From Enterobacter sp. BIGb0383 (GTDB taxonomy: Bacteria > Pseudomonadota > Gammaproteobacteria > Enterobacterales > Enterobacteriaceae), in assembly GCF_003751845.1 (NCBI RefSeq), contig NZ_RJKQ01000001.1:558001-622000 (forward strand): a stretch of DNA of 64,000 nt. The letters run 5' to 3'. Under the pieces are notes generated by a model that saw nothing but the letters and a program-made list of their open reading frames with translations, had not been told where the DNA came from and ran no database searches. Position 1 is the stretch's first letter; each line of letters begins with the position of its first letter. Shown here piece by piece: positions 8,652 through 17,223 of the stretch. The translations under genes and the position numbers were made by a program.

Positions 8652-10034
8652 ATGACCGCACTATCCCCGGCACAATCGATCAACCCGGCCACCGGCCAGC
8701 TGCTGGCGTCTTATGCCTGGGCCAGCGCCGACGAGGTTGATGCGGCGATTGCCTTGTCCCGCGAGGGTTTTAATGTCTGGAAGCAGACCACGCTGTCGGA
8801 CAGAGCCGCAGGCCTGCGGGCAATGGCTGCTGCCATCCGCAACCGCGCGGAGGAAATGGCGCTCTGTATTACCCGTGAAATGGGTAAGCCGATCCTCCAG
8901 GCCCGCGCAGAAGTAACTAAATCGGCCGATCTCTGCGACTGGTATGCAGAACACGGCCCGGCGATGCTGGCGACCGAGCAGACGCAGGTTGAAGGCAATA
9001 AGGCGGTGATTGAATACCGTCCGCTGGGACCGATTCTGGCGGTGATGCCGTGGAACTTTCCTCTCTGGCAGGTGATCCGTGGAGCCGCGCCGATTCTGCT
9101 GGCGGGTAACAGCTATCTGCTTAAGCACGCACCTAACGTTATGGGATGCGCAACGCTGATTGGGCAGATTGCCGCCGATGCCGGGTTGCCGGCGGGCGTG
9201 TTTGGCTGGGTGAATGCCACCAACGACGGCGTCAGCCAGGCGATCAACGATCCGCGTATTGCGGCGGTGACGGTGACCGGTAGCGTAAGAGCGGGCAGGG
9301 CGATTGGCGCTCAGGCGGGTGCCGCGCTGAAAAAATGCGTGCTGGAGCTGGGCGGATCCGATCCTTTTGTCGTCTTAAACGATGCGGATCTGGAACTGGC
9401 AGTGAAAGCGGCGACCCTCGGGCGTTTCCAGAACAGCGGGCAGGTTTGCGCCGCGTCCAAGCGTTTTATTATTGAAGCCGGTATTGCCGATGCCTTTACC
9501 CGCAAATTTGTCGAGGCCGTCGCCGCGCTGAAACAGGGCGATCCGGAGACAGAAGCACACTATCTGGGACCGATGGCACGTTACGATCTACGCGATGAAC
9601 TGCATCAGCAGGTTGTCGCCACCCTTAAAGAGGGCGCGACGCTGCTGCTGGGCGGCGAAAAGCTTGCCGGGGAAGGTAACTACTATCCGGCGACGATTCT
9701 GGCGAATGTCACGCCTGAGATGACAGCATTCCGTGAGGAGACGTTTGGTCCTGTGGCGACCATTACCGTCGCCCGCGATGCAGACCACGCGCTGGCGCTG
9801 GCTAATAACAGCATTTTCGGGCTGTCGGCGACGGTCTTTACCGCCAGCGACAACGAGGCGCAGCGCTTTGCGCAGCAGCTGGAGTGCGGCGGGGTCTTTA
9901 TCAACGGCTTTGCCGCCAGCGATGCGCGGGTGGCGTTCGGCGGCGTTAAGCAGAGTGGTTTTGGCCGGGAGCTGTCACATTTCGGGCTGCATGAGTTCTG
10001 TAATATCCAGACGGTGTGGAAAGATCGTTATTGA
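8652..10034 (+). CDS. sad: Succinate-semialdehyde dehydrogenase (NAD+/NADP+) Sad
   Basis: A 460-residue aldehyde dehydrogenase matching E. coli Sad/YneI. It oxidises succinate semialdehyde to succinate at the end of putrescine/GABA breakdown. Landmarks are MPWNFPLWQVIRGA, the general-base Glu in CVLELGGSDPF, the nucleophile Cys in FQNSGQVCAASKRF, and the C-terminal CNIQTVWKDR. Start 8652 agrees with the homologue and has GGAG upstream; an earlier in-frame ATG (8622) would add only an unconserved stretch. It is divergent from ptrR. Confidence 0.93.
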   Translation: MTALSPAQSINPATGQLLASYAWASADEVDAAIALSREGFNVWKQTTLSDRAAGLRAMAAAIRNRAEEMALCITREMGKPILQARAEVTKSADLCDWYAEHGPAMLATEQTQVEGNKAVIEYRPLGPILAVMPWNFPLWQVIRGAAPILLAGNSYLLKHAPNVMGCATLIGQIAADAGLPAGVFGWVNATNDGVSQAINDPRIAAVTVTGSVRAGRAIGAQAGAALKKCVLELGGSDPFVVLNDADLELAVKAATLGRFQNSGQVCAASKRFIIEAGIADAFTRKFVEAVAALKQGDPETEAHYLGPMARYDLRDELHQQVVATLKEGATLLLGGEKLAGEGNYYPATILANVTPEMTAFREETFGPVATITVARDADHALALANNSIFGLSATVFTASDNEAQRFAQQLECGGVFINGFAASDARVAFGGVKQSGFGRELSHFGLHEFCNIQTVWKDRY

Positions 10035-10054
10035 TCTCTGAGTGTTACTCCGCG

Positions 10055-10082
10055 ATCCGGAGCGCGCTTATGCGCTCCGGAT
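10055..10082 (+). terminator. Stem-loop after sad
   Basis: Eleven-bp perfect stem ATCCGGAGCGC / GCGCTCCGGAT with loop GCTTAT, directly after sad. No strong U-tract follows. The GCGCTTAT..CCGGAT bases resemble the core of enterobacterial REP elements, so it may be a REP-like unit rather than a simple terminator. Confidence 0.55.
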
Positions 10083-10145
10083 GTCATGGTTCTGTCACTT
10101 TTGTTTCGTACACTTACGGAGTGTGTGCTCTTACAGAAGAAGATC

Positions 10146-11735
10146 ATGAATCTCAAACAATTTTTCCGTCACCAAGGACGGCGTTTTATTCCACGGCACT
10201 TTGGTCTGCTTGCGGGTATTTTTTGCGTTATCGGTCTCTTTTCCGCTCTGCAGATCTCTTCCACAGTTTTACTCACAACGTCACTGCGCAACGCCCAGCA
10301 TAATGAGCAGCGCAACCAGCAGGCTCATCAGCAGCAGGTGCAGGTGGATGCGGCGCGTATCTCGCTGCTGACCGCCAGCGATCTGCTTAACCGGGCCGGC
10401 GTCTATTTTATGCAGGATAAAGAAACCGGCTCAGAAGGCAGCTGGCACAGTCTGATGGACGAAGCCCAGGAGGCGTTGAAACAATCCAACACCGCCTGGC
10501 AGGCGTGGCAGGCGCTGAATCCGCCGAAGGATGAGGGACTGGTTAACAGCTATCAGTTCTTTTATGACGCGCTCAAAGAGCAGGCGGATGGCCTGACCAA
10601 AACCCAGTCCATTGACGCCTTCTTTGCCGTGCCGGTACAGGCGTTTCAGAGCGACTTCAACGATAACTATGCCCGCTTTCAGCAGGCCAGCGAGCAGCAG
10701 GCCGATCGCGGTCGTCAGGTGTTAATGGGGAGTCTGAGTTCGCTACAGACGCTGTTCCTGCTGGCACCGGCGGTGCTGGTGGTGATCGCCTTCCTGGTCT
10801 GGTTTGGTATGTCGCGCTGGGTCATTGCGCCCGTGCGTAAGATGATTGCCCATATCAATACCCTGGCTGCCGGGGATCTCTCCAGCCCGCTGCCGCAGGT
10901 ATCGCGCTTTAACCGCGAGGTGGATCAGCTTAGCCTCAGCATCGGAGAGATGCAGACCGGCCTGCAAAAGCTGGTGATGCAGGTTAACGATGCCACGACG
11001 GCGATGGTGCAGAATATTGGCCATCTGGCGGAAGGGAACAATAAGCTACAGCAGCAGGCGGAGCGTCAGGAGCTGGAGCTGGAAGAGGTCACCGCGCATA
11101 TTGCCAGCCTGGAGTCCCACGTTGAGGGGAATACAGGCTACGCGCAGCAGGCCAGCGTCCGTGCCAGCGAAGCGCGGGAAGTGGCGGCAGGCGGCGACCG
11201 GATGATGGAAACCGTGAACGCCTCCATGCAGGCGATTGTCGATCGCTCCTCGGAGATGCGCGGTATCGTCTCCTTAATCGATAACGTGGCCTTCCAGACC
11301 AACATTCTCGCACTTAACGCGGCGATTGAGGCGGCCCATGCCGGTAATCAGGGACGTGGCTTTGCGGTGGTCGCTAAAGAAGTGGGATTGCTGGCGCGTA
11401 AAAGCAGCCACTCCACCCAGACGATTCAGCAGTTAATTAACCACTCGCTGCAGGGGATTGAGGACGGTAGCAAGGCGGTGGGGCGGCTGGAGAGTAATCT
11501 GCAAAAGGTCACCGGCCTGGTGGGGAACCTGAGCGGTCTGCTGAACGATATTTCGGGTGCCACCTTAAGTCAGGGAGAGAGTATTCACCATATGACCCGC
11601 CAGCTGCATAACCTGAATCAGGTGGCGAAGCAGACCGGTGAACTGGTGGGACACGCCTCGAAAGCTTCGCGCCAGCTGCAAAGTGAGTCGCATCAATTGC
11701 TCCAGGCGGTGACGCGTTTTCGGCTTCCGGCCTGA
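10146..11735 (+). CDS. Methyl-accepting chemotaxis protein
   Basis: A 529-residue chemoreceptor with one membrane segment near residues 18-40, a roughly 160-residue periplasmic four-helix-type sensor, a second membrane segment near 200-222, a HAMP domain (WVIAPVRKMIAHINTLAAGDL) and a signalling coiled coil. The conserved hairpin tip is present as [34 protein letters not shown]. The C terminus (RFRLPA) has no NWETF-type CheR/CheB docking pentapeptide. Start ATG 10146 follows AGAAGAAG. No sigma-28 promoter was found upstream. The ligand is unknown. Confidence 0.85.
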   Translation: MNLKQFFRHQGRRFIPRHFGLLAGIFCVIGLFSALQISSTVLLTTSLRNAQHNEQRNQQAHQQQVQVDAARISLLTASDLLNRAGVYFMQDKETGSEGSWHSLMDEAQEALKQSNTAWQAWQALNPPKDEGLVNSYQFFYDALKEQADGLTKTQSIDAFFAVPVQAFQSDFNDNYARFQQASEQQADRGRQVLMGSLSSLQTLFLLAPAVLVVIAFLVWFGMSRWVIAPVRKMIAHINTLAAGDLSSPLPQVSRFNREVDQLSLSIGEMQTGLQKLVMQVNDATTAMVQNIGHLAEGNNKLQQQAERQELELEEVTAHIASLESHVEGNTGYAQQASVRASEAREVAAGGDRMMETVNASMQAIVDRSSEMRGIVSLIDNVAFQTNILALNAAIEAAHAGNQGRGFAVVAKEVGLLARKSSHSTQTIQQLINHSLQGIEDGSKAVGRLESNLQKVTGLVGNLSGLLNDISGATLSQGESIHHMTRQLHNLNQVAKQTGELVGHASKASRQLQSESHQLLQAVTRFRLPA

Positions 11736-11798
11736 CGGCAGGGCTGTAGCCTGGTATACTCCCGCTTCTGAGATGACCTGGAGGCAAGGAGCACAAGA

Positions 11799-12725
11799 GT
11801 GGCTACGGTCATAAATAATGAGATGCTGGGGTCGATTCTGACCGAGGCGAAACTGCTCGCCGGGCGCGGCAAGGTGGCGGATTACATACCCGCCCTGGCC
11901 TCGGTGAGCGGCGATAAGCTGGGCATTGCGATCTGCACCGTTGACGGGGAGCGCTACGCTGCCGGCGATGCGGACGAGCGTTTTTCTATTCAGTCGATTT
12001 CAAAAGTGCTGAGCCTGGTGGTGGCTATGAACCACTATCAGGAAGAGGAGATCTGGCAGCGGGTTGGACGCGATCCTTCCGGACAGCCGTTCAATTCCCT
12101 GCTGCAGCTGGAGATAGAACAGGGGAAACCGCGTAATCCCTTTATCAACGCCGGGGCGCTGGTGGTGTGCGATATGCTTCAGAGCCGCCTGAGCGCGCCG
12201 CGTCAGCGAATGCTGGAGATCGTGCGTCAGCTCAGCGGCGTGGCGGATATCGCCTACGATCCCGTGGTGGCCCGCTCGGAGCTTGACCATTCGGCGCGCA
12301 ATGCGGCCATCGCCTGGCTGATGAAATCTTTCGACAACTTCCATAATGATGTCAGCGTTGTGCTGCAAAACTATTTCCACTACTGCGCGCTGAGGATGAG
12401 CTGCGTTGAACTGGCGCAGACGTTTTTATTCCTTGCCGCCCAGGGCCTGGCGCCCGGCGGGGCATCGCCGGTGATCTCATCCCGCCAGGCCCGACAGGTG
12501 AACGCGCTGATGGCAACCAGCGGGATGTACCAGAACGCCGGGGAGTTTGCCTGGCGGGTAGGGCTGCCGGCTAAATCCGGCGTCGGCGGCGGGATTGTGG
12601 CGATTGTGCCCCACGAAATGGCGATTGCCGTCTGGAGCCCCGAGCTCGACGAGGCGGGGAATTCTCTGGCCGGCGTGGCGGTGCTGGAGATGCTGAGCCA
12701 GCGACTGGGCAGGTCGGTGTACTGA
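11799..12725 (+). CDS. glsB: Glutaminase GlsB
   Basis: A 308-residue serine-dependent glutaminase converting glutamine to glutamate and ammonia, highly similar to E. coli GlsB/YneH. The beta-lactamase-like catalytic Ser-x-x-Lys is Ser66-I-S-Lys69 in [41 protein letters not shown] and the C-terminal [25 protein letters not shown] are also intact. Start GTG 11799 is preceded by AAGGAG. It follows the chemoreceptor by 63 nt and occupies the E. coli position between sad and dgcF. Confidence 0.95.
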   Translation: MATVINNEMLGSILTEAKLLAGRGKVADYIPALASVSGDKLGIAICTVDGERYAAGDADERFSIQSISKVLSLVVAMNHYQEEEIWQRVGRDPSGQPFNSLLQLEIEQGKPRNPFINAGALVVCDMLQSRLSAPRQRMLEIVRQLSGVADIAYDPVVARSELDHSARNAAIAWLMKSFDNFHNDVSVVLQNYFHYCALRMSCVELAQTFLFLAAQGLAPGGASPVISSRQARQVNALMATSGMYQNAGEFAWRVGLPAKSGVGGGIVAIVPHEMAIAVWSPELDEAGNSLAGVAVLEMLSQRLGRSVY

Positions 12726-12852
12726 CGAATGAGACGCAATAGTGTATTAATTTGTCTTAACGTTCCGGCCGACGCAAATCGTGCTAATATTGTTAAAATT
12801 TACCGCCAATAACAAAATAATAACAAGGCGTGATTACAGGACCAGATTGTTA

Positions 12853-14289
12853 ATGCACACATTTTCGACACCATCGTTTTCTTTTTTCCGCGAAGATCGT
12901 CGGCTGCTTAATATATTGACCATTGTTGTTATCACGGCCCTTTTCTACGCCGTCGGTGCCATGTTACGCCTGGTGGAGGAACTCTCCCTTTTCTGGCCGC
13001 TAAACGGCGTGATGGCCGGGGTTTTTGCCCGCTATGTCTGGCTGAATCGTCTGCACTACTATGCCGTTTGCTACCTCACGATGCTGGGTCTGGATGCGCT
13101 GACTACCGAGTGGGGCACCGCCTCGCTGGTGATTAATCTCTCCAATATGGTGTTTATCGTGATCGTGGCGATGTGCGTGCTGCGCGATAAAAAGCGGCCA
13201 AACGCGGCACCGGGCCCGCTGAATGCGCTCAAGCTGTTCGCCTACTGCATGGTCGGTGCCTTTTTTTGTGGGCTGCTGGGGGCTGCGGGATCCGTCAGTT
13301 TTAACAGCCTGACCTTTTTCCCGCTGGTGGCCGACTGGTTTGGCGAGCAGTTCTCCACCGGGGTGTTAATTGTCCCCTGTATTCTGACCCTGACCTGGCC
13401 GCGCAGCCTGCCGGTTCTCTCTCTGCGCCAGGTGATGCCGCTGGTGGCGTTGATTGCTTCAATGGTGGCGTCGGTAACCATCGGCGGTGCGGGCAGTCTG
13501 GCGTTTCCGCTCCCGGCGCTGATCTGGTGTGCTATCCGCTATTCACTGCCGGCCACCTGCCTGCTGACCTTTGTGACGGGCGCCACCGAGGTGATCCTCG
13601 TGGCCAACTCGATCATTGATATTGCGGTCGGTTCGCCGCTTGAGACGCCGCAAATGTTCTCCGCGCGTCTCGGTATCGCAACCATGGCGGTTTGCCCGGT
13701 GATTGTCTCTACCAGCGTGGCAGCGATTAATAGCCTGATGAACCAGGTTTCCCTGCGCGCCGACTATGACTATCTGACCCGGGTCTATTCCCGTTCCGGC
13801 CTGTATGAAGCTCTGCAGAAACGCCCGTTTACCACCGGACAACATATGACGGTGATGCTGCTGGATATCGATTACTTTAAAAACATTAATGATAACTACG
13901 GCCACGAGTGCGGTGACCAGGTACTGGCCGCCTTTGCTGAGGAAGTGCGGCAGGCGGTCGGCGAGCACAGTATGGTGGCCCGTATGGGTGGGGAAGAGTT
14001 CGCCGTCGTGGTAACCACTACCGAACCCCTCAAAGGCGTGCATCTTGCCGAAAGCGTGCGTCAGCGGATCGAAAGCTGCCCGTTCCACTGGCGTAATCAG
14101 ACCCTGTTTATTACCGTCAGTATTGGCGTGGCTAAGGGACGGATCGGTCAGGGGCAGTCCACCTCGCTGTTTAACCAGCTGCTGGCCGACGCGGATGAGT
14201 TTCTGTATCGCTCCAAGAAAGGGGGGCGAAACCGTATTTCCTCCCGGGAACTGGTGGTGGACGAGGCCGTTTCGCAGGCGACGCCCTGA
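12853..14289 (+). CDS. dgcF: Diguanylate cyclase DgcF (MASE1-GGDEF)
   Basis: A roughly 478-residue membrane diguanylate cyclase. The N-terminal half has eight or so hydrophobic helices of MASE1 type. The C-terminal GGDEF domain is active-looking, with D-I-D-Y-F-K-x-I-N-D-x-Y-G-H and the catalytic R-M-G-G-E-E-F. The inhibitory I-site RxxD five residues upstream is absent (GEHS). It aligns with E. coli YneF/DgcF over the whole C-terminal part. ATG 12853 is preferred; the frame is open to a GTG at 12781, so the N terminus is uncertain. Confidence 0.85.
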   Translation: MHTFSTPSFSFFREDRRLLNILTIVVITALFYAVGAMLRLVEELSLFWPLNGVMAGVFARYVWLNRLHYYAVCYLTMLGLDALTTEWGTASLVINLSNMVFIVIVAMCVLRDKKRPNAAPGPLNALKLFAYCMVGAFFCGLLGAAGSVSFNSLTFFPLVADWFGEQFSTGVLIVPCILTLTWPRSLPVLSLRQVMPLVALIASMVASVTIGGAGSLAFPLPALIWCAIRYSLPATCLLTFVTGATEVILVANSIIDIAVGSPLETPQMFSARLGIATMAVCPVIVSTSVAAINSLMNQVSLRADYDYLTRVYSRSGLYEALQKRPFTTGQHMTVMLLDIDYFKNINDNYGHECGDQVLAAFAEEVRQAVGEHSMVARMGGEEFAVVVTTTEPLKGVHLAESVRQRIESCPFHWRNQTLFITVSIGVAKGRIGQGQSTSLFNQLLADADEFLYRSKKGGRNRISSRELVVDEAVSQATP

Positions 14290-14406
14290 TGTCGAGTGCG
14301 TATGGCCATTTTTTACACGGAATTTACTAACCTGTTAAATGATATCGCTTGATACGATTTTATAAGGTTACTAAGATAGCGCCGCCCAGAGAGCGGAAAC
14401 AATGTG

Positions 14407-15462
14407 ATGACGGTAACTGACAAACCCACGATGCATCAGCAAGTCACCGGAAGTAAGTTTGTCAGACGTATGTTTCTGATGCGTATTCTCGGCACGCTGT
14501 TGTGTTTTTTCCCTATCCTTTCGGTACTGCTGGAACACCAGCGCTCGCCGTGGTTTATTGGCCTACTGGCGGTTAACGCTTTTATCTGGCCCTCTGTCGC
14601 CTGGTTCCGCGCCCGCAGAGCCGTACTCCCGCTGGTCAGTGAACACCAGAACCTCATTATTGATGCCGCCGCGGGTGGGTTCTGGATAGCCATCATGGCG
14701 GTGAGTCCACTCCCTTCGGTGGTGATTGCAACCATTCTGCTCTCTGACAGGCTCTCGGCCGGAGGACTGCCTCTGCTGCGCAAAGCGGCGGCGGTGATGG
14801 TCAGCGTTTTTGCCCTCTGCTGGCTATCGCAGGGAATGGCATTCAATCCGCTGGTGTCGCAGCGCACGATGTTCGCCACGCTGCCGCTGATCGCCATTTA
14901 CCTGATTGCCCTGAGCGTGCTCACCGATATGATTGCCTCCAGGCTGCGTCTGAAAAGCCATGAGCTGGAGCGTATCGCGATGATGGATCCGCTGCTGGAT
15001 ATCGCCAACCGCCGCCTGCTTGAGCAGCGCATCGATAGCGAGCTGTATAAGCTTAACCAGACCTGCCACAGTTCGGCGCTGATGTTTATCGATATGGACA
15101 ATTTTAAAGAGGTCAACGACCGCTTTGGGCATAAGGTCGGGGACACGCTCCTGGTGACGGTGTCACAAATCCTGCAGGCAACCAGCCGCGAAAACGACAC
15201 GCCCGCACGGCTTGGCGGGGATGAATTTGTGATCCTGCTTCCGCAAACCACGTCCGATGAAGCCAAGGCTATCGCCATTCGCATCATGGATGCGGCGGCG
15301 GCGATGATCCTGCTGCCAGACCGGGCGATGATCTGTACCCTGAGTATCGGTATTGCCCGCGCCACGCCGGACATGATCCGGGCAGATGACTGGCTAAAAG
15401 CGGCGGATGATGCTCTCTATCACGCAAAGCGGGAAGGAAAGAATCGTATCTTCACCCACTGA
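14407..15462 (+). CDS. Diguanylate cyclase with MASE2-like membrane domain
   Basis: A 351-residue protein whose N-terminal 180 residues contain about five membrane helices resembling MASE2, the sensor of DgcC/AdrA-type cyclases. The GGDEF domain follows, with FIDMDNFKEVNDRFGHKVGD and the active site R-L-G-G-D-E-F. An I-site R-E-N-D lies five residues before GGDEF, so product inhibition is expected. It sits 117 nt after dgcF in the same direction and has no counterpart here in E. coli. ATG 14407 is chosen over the overlapping GTG 14404. Confidence 0.83.
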   Translation: MTVTDKPTMHQQVTGSKFVRRMFLMRILGTLLCFFPILSVLLEHQRSPWFIGLLAVNAFIWPSVAWFRARRAVLPLVSEHQNLIIDAAAGGFWIAIMAVSPLPSVVIATILLSDRLSAGGLPLLRKAAAVMVSVFALCWLSQGMAFNPLVSQRTMFATLPLIAIYLIALSVLTDMIASRLRLKSHELERIAMMDPLLDIANRRLLEQRIDSELYKLNQTCHSSALMFIDMDNFKEVNDRFGHKVGDTLLVTVSQILQATSRENDTPARLGGDEFVILLPQTTSDEAKAIAIRIMDAAAAMILLPDRAMICTLSIGIARATPDMIRADDWLKAADDALYHAKREGKNRIFTH

Positions 15463-15513
15463 CGACGGCGGGAAAGCGGCTACACTCTAAAGAGATTCCG
15501 CTAAGGAGATGTG

Positions 15514-16482
15514 ATGAAGCCGACCGCCCCCCCTGTTGATGAATCGCAACGTCTGGCCTCTCTGCACGAGTCTGGCCTGCTGGAGCCGGGTAATTCGCAG
15601 CGTTTCGACCGCCTGACCCGCCTGGCACGACGTCTGTTTAACGTTCCGGTCTCCCTGATCGCGCTGGTGGATGCAGAGGCGCTGGTCTTTAAATCCTGTG
15701 ACGGGCTGGCCTATAGCGCCCCCGCACGTAAAAACTCGTTCTGCACCCACACAATCCGCCATGAGACGCCCCTGATTATCACCGATGCGACACAGGATGA
15801 CCGCTTCTGCGCCAATCCGATGGTTGCAGGAGAGCCGCATATCCGTTTTTATGCTGGCCATCCGCTACGCCTGCCGGACGGGGCGATGGTTGGATCTTTC
15901 TGCCTGGTGGATTATCAGCCGCGTGAGTTTAGCGAAGCGGATTTAGCGAATCTGCAGGATCTGGCCCGGATCGTCGAGGATGAGTTTGCCGGCGTCAGTG
16001 CGGCAACCACCGATGAATTGACCGGCCTGTTTAACCGACGTGCGTTTCGCAACCTGGCGAGCTTCGCCATTTCGGCGGCACGACGCCGCGCCGAGCCATT
16101 GACGCTCGGCTGGCTCGACCTCGATAAGTTTAAGCAGATTAACGATACCTTTGGTCACCGTGCCGGGGATGAGGCGCTGTGCGCGATGGCTGCGCTCCTC
16201 AAGCGCTGCTTCCGCGAATCGGATCTGCTGGTGCGCTATGGCGGGGATGAGTTCGCCATTGTGTTTGGGGACACGGATGAGAAGGGCGCGTGGATTGCAA
16301 TGCAGCATCTGGTCGATGAGACCGCAGCGTTCAATAAAACCTCTGGTTATCCCTGGCAGCTGGCGTTTTCCTGGGGCGTCACCGAGTTTAACCACGATAG
16401 CTTTAGCGATCTGCAAAGCTGGCTGTCGGTCGCCGACAGACGGATGTACGCCATGAAGGCGGAGCATCACGGCGAGGTATAA
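15514..16482 (+). CDS. Diguanylate cyclase with N-terminal GAF domain
   Basis: A 322-residue soluble protein. Residues 20-155 form a GAF domain (RFDRLTRLARRLFNVPVSLIALVD, FCTHTIRHETPLIITDAT, GSFCLVDYQPREFSEADL). The rest is a GGDEF domain with D-L-D-K-F-K-Q-I-N-D-T-F-G-H, active site R-Y-G-G-D-E-F and an I-site R-E-S-D. It is probably a cytosolic cyclase tuned by a small ligand or redox cue. AAGGAG at 15503-15508 supports ATG 15514. It is the third cyclase gene in tandem. Confidence 0.85.
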   Translation: MKPTAPPVDESQRLASLHESGLLEPGNSQRFDRLTRLARRLFNVPVSLIALVDAEALVFKSCDGLAYSAPARKNSFCTHTIRHETPLIITDATQDDRFCANPMVAGEPHIRFYAGHPLRLPDGAMVGSFCLVDYQPREFSEADLANLQDLARIVEDEFAGVSAATTDELTGLFNRRAFRNLASFAISAARRRAEPLTLGWLDLDKFKQINDTFGHRAGDEALCAMAALLKRCFRESDLLVRYGGDEFAIVFGDTDEKGAWIAMQHLVDETAAFNKTSGYPWQLAFSWGVTEFNHDSFSDLQSWLSVADRRMYAMKAEHHGEV

Positions 16483-16555
16483 GGAAAGCCTCTGCTGGCG
16501 CATATTGTGTTATCAAAAGGTTGCAGACATAGTAGCGTCTGATAAGGAGAATTAT

Positions 16556-17083
16556 ATGACGACGCTACACACCGTTCGAGTCCTCTCCCGGGATGCGATT
16601 CTGGCCCATCTCGATCCTTTATGTGACATCCTGGAAAACAGCGTAAACGGCGGCGCATCCGTCAGCTTTATGCTGCCTTTTGGCCGCGATAAGGCCGCCG
16701 CATTCTGGCAAAAAGTGGCCCGCAGCGTTGCCGACAATGAACGAGTGGTGCTCGGGGCTTTCGACGAACACGAGCAATTACAGGGTACGGTACAGCTGAT
16801 TATCGACCAGCCGGAAAACCAGAACCACCGGGCTGACGTTGCCAAGCTGCTTGTGCACGATCGCGCCCGCCGCCAGGGGATAGCGCGCCTGTTGATGTGT
16901 GAGCTTGAAAAGGTCGCCGTGGCGCACGGGAAAAACGTTCTGGTGCTGGACACGGCCACCGGGAGCGGGGCCGAGACCTTTTACGCTCATTGCGGCTGGG
17001 AGAAGGCGGGGATGATCCCGCGCTATGCCCTGATGCCTGACGGAGAAATGACCGGCACCACGGTATTCTATAAATTCCTTTAA
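16556..17083 (+). CDS. GNAT family N-acetyltransferase
   Basis: A 175-residue acetyltransferase with the acetyl-CoA binding loop R-R-Q-G-I-A (VHDRARRQGIARLLMCELEK) and a C-terminal LVLDTATGSGAETFYAHCGWEKAGMIPRYAL typical of small-molecule GNATs. The acceptor is unknown. A strong AAGGAG lies upstream of ATG 16556. A hairpin terminator follows, closing the run of genes that began at glsB/dgcF. Confidence 0.82.
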   Translation: MTTLHTVRVLSRDAILAHLDPLCDILENSVNGGASVSFMLPFGRDKAAAFWQKVARSVADNERVVLGAFDEHEQLQGTVQLIIDQPENQNHRADVAKLLVHDRARRQGIARLLMCELEKVAVAHGKNVLVLDTATGSGAETFYAHCGWEKAGMIPRYALMPDGEMTGTTVFYKFL

Positions 17084-17094
17084 TATTTTATCGT

Positions 17095-17128
17095 GGGTCA
17101 GAGATATTAATTTCTGACCCAATTAATT
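17095..17128 (+). terminator. Hairpin terminator after the acetyltransferase
   Basis: Stem GGGTCAGA (17095-17102) / TCTGACCC (17113-17120) followed by AATTAATTTT. Confidence 0.6.
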
Positions 17129-17223
17129 TTCGCAATGCTCATGTTAATTATTGAGATTGCTATATCGTTCCTCCTGAATATAATTCACCTCCTCCATTCA
17201 ATGATAATATAAGTGAGGTTGGC

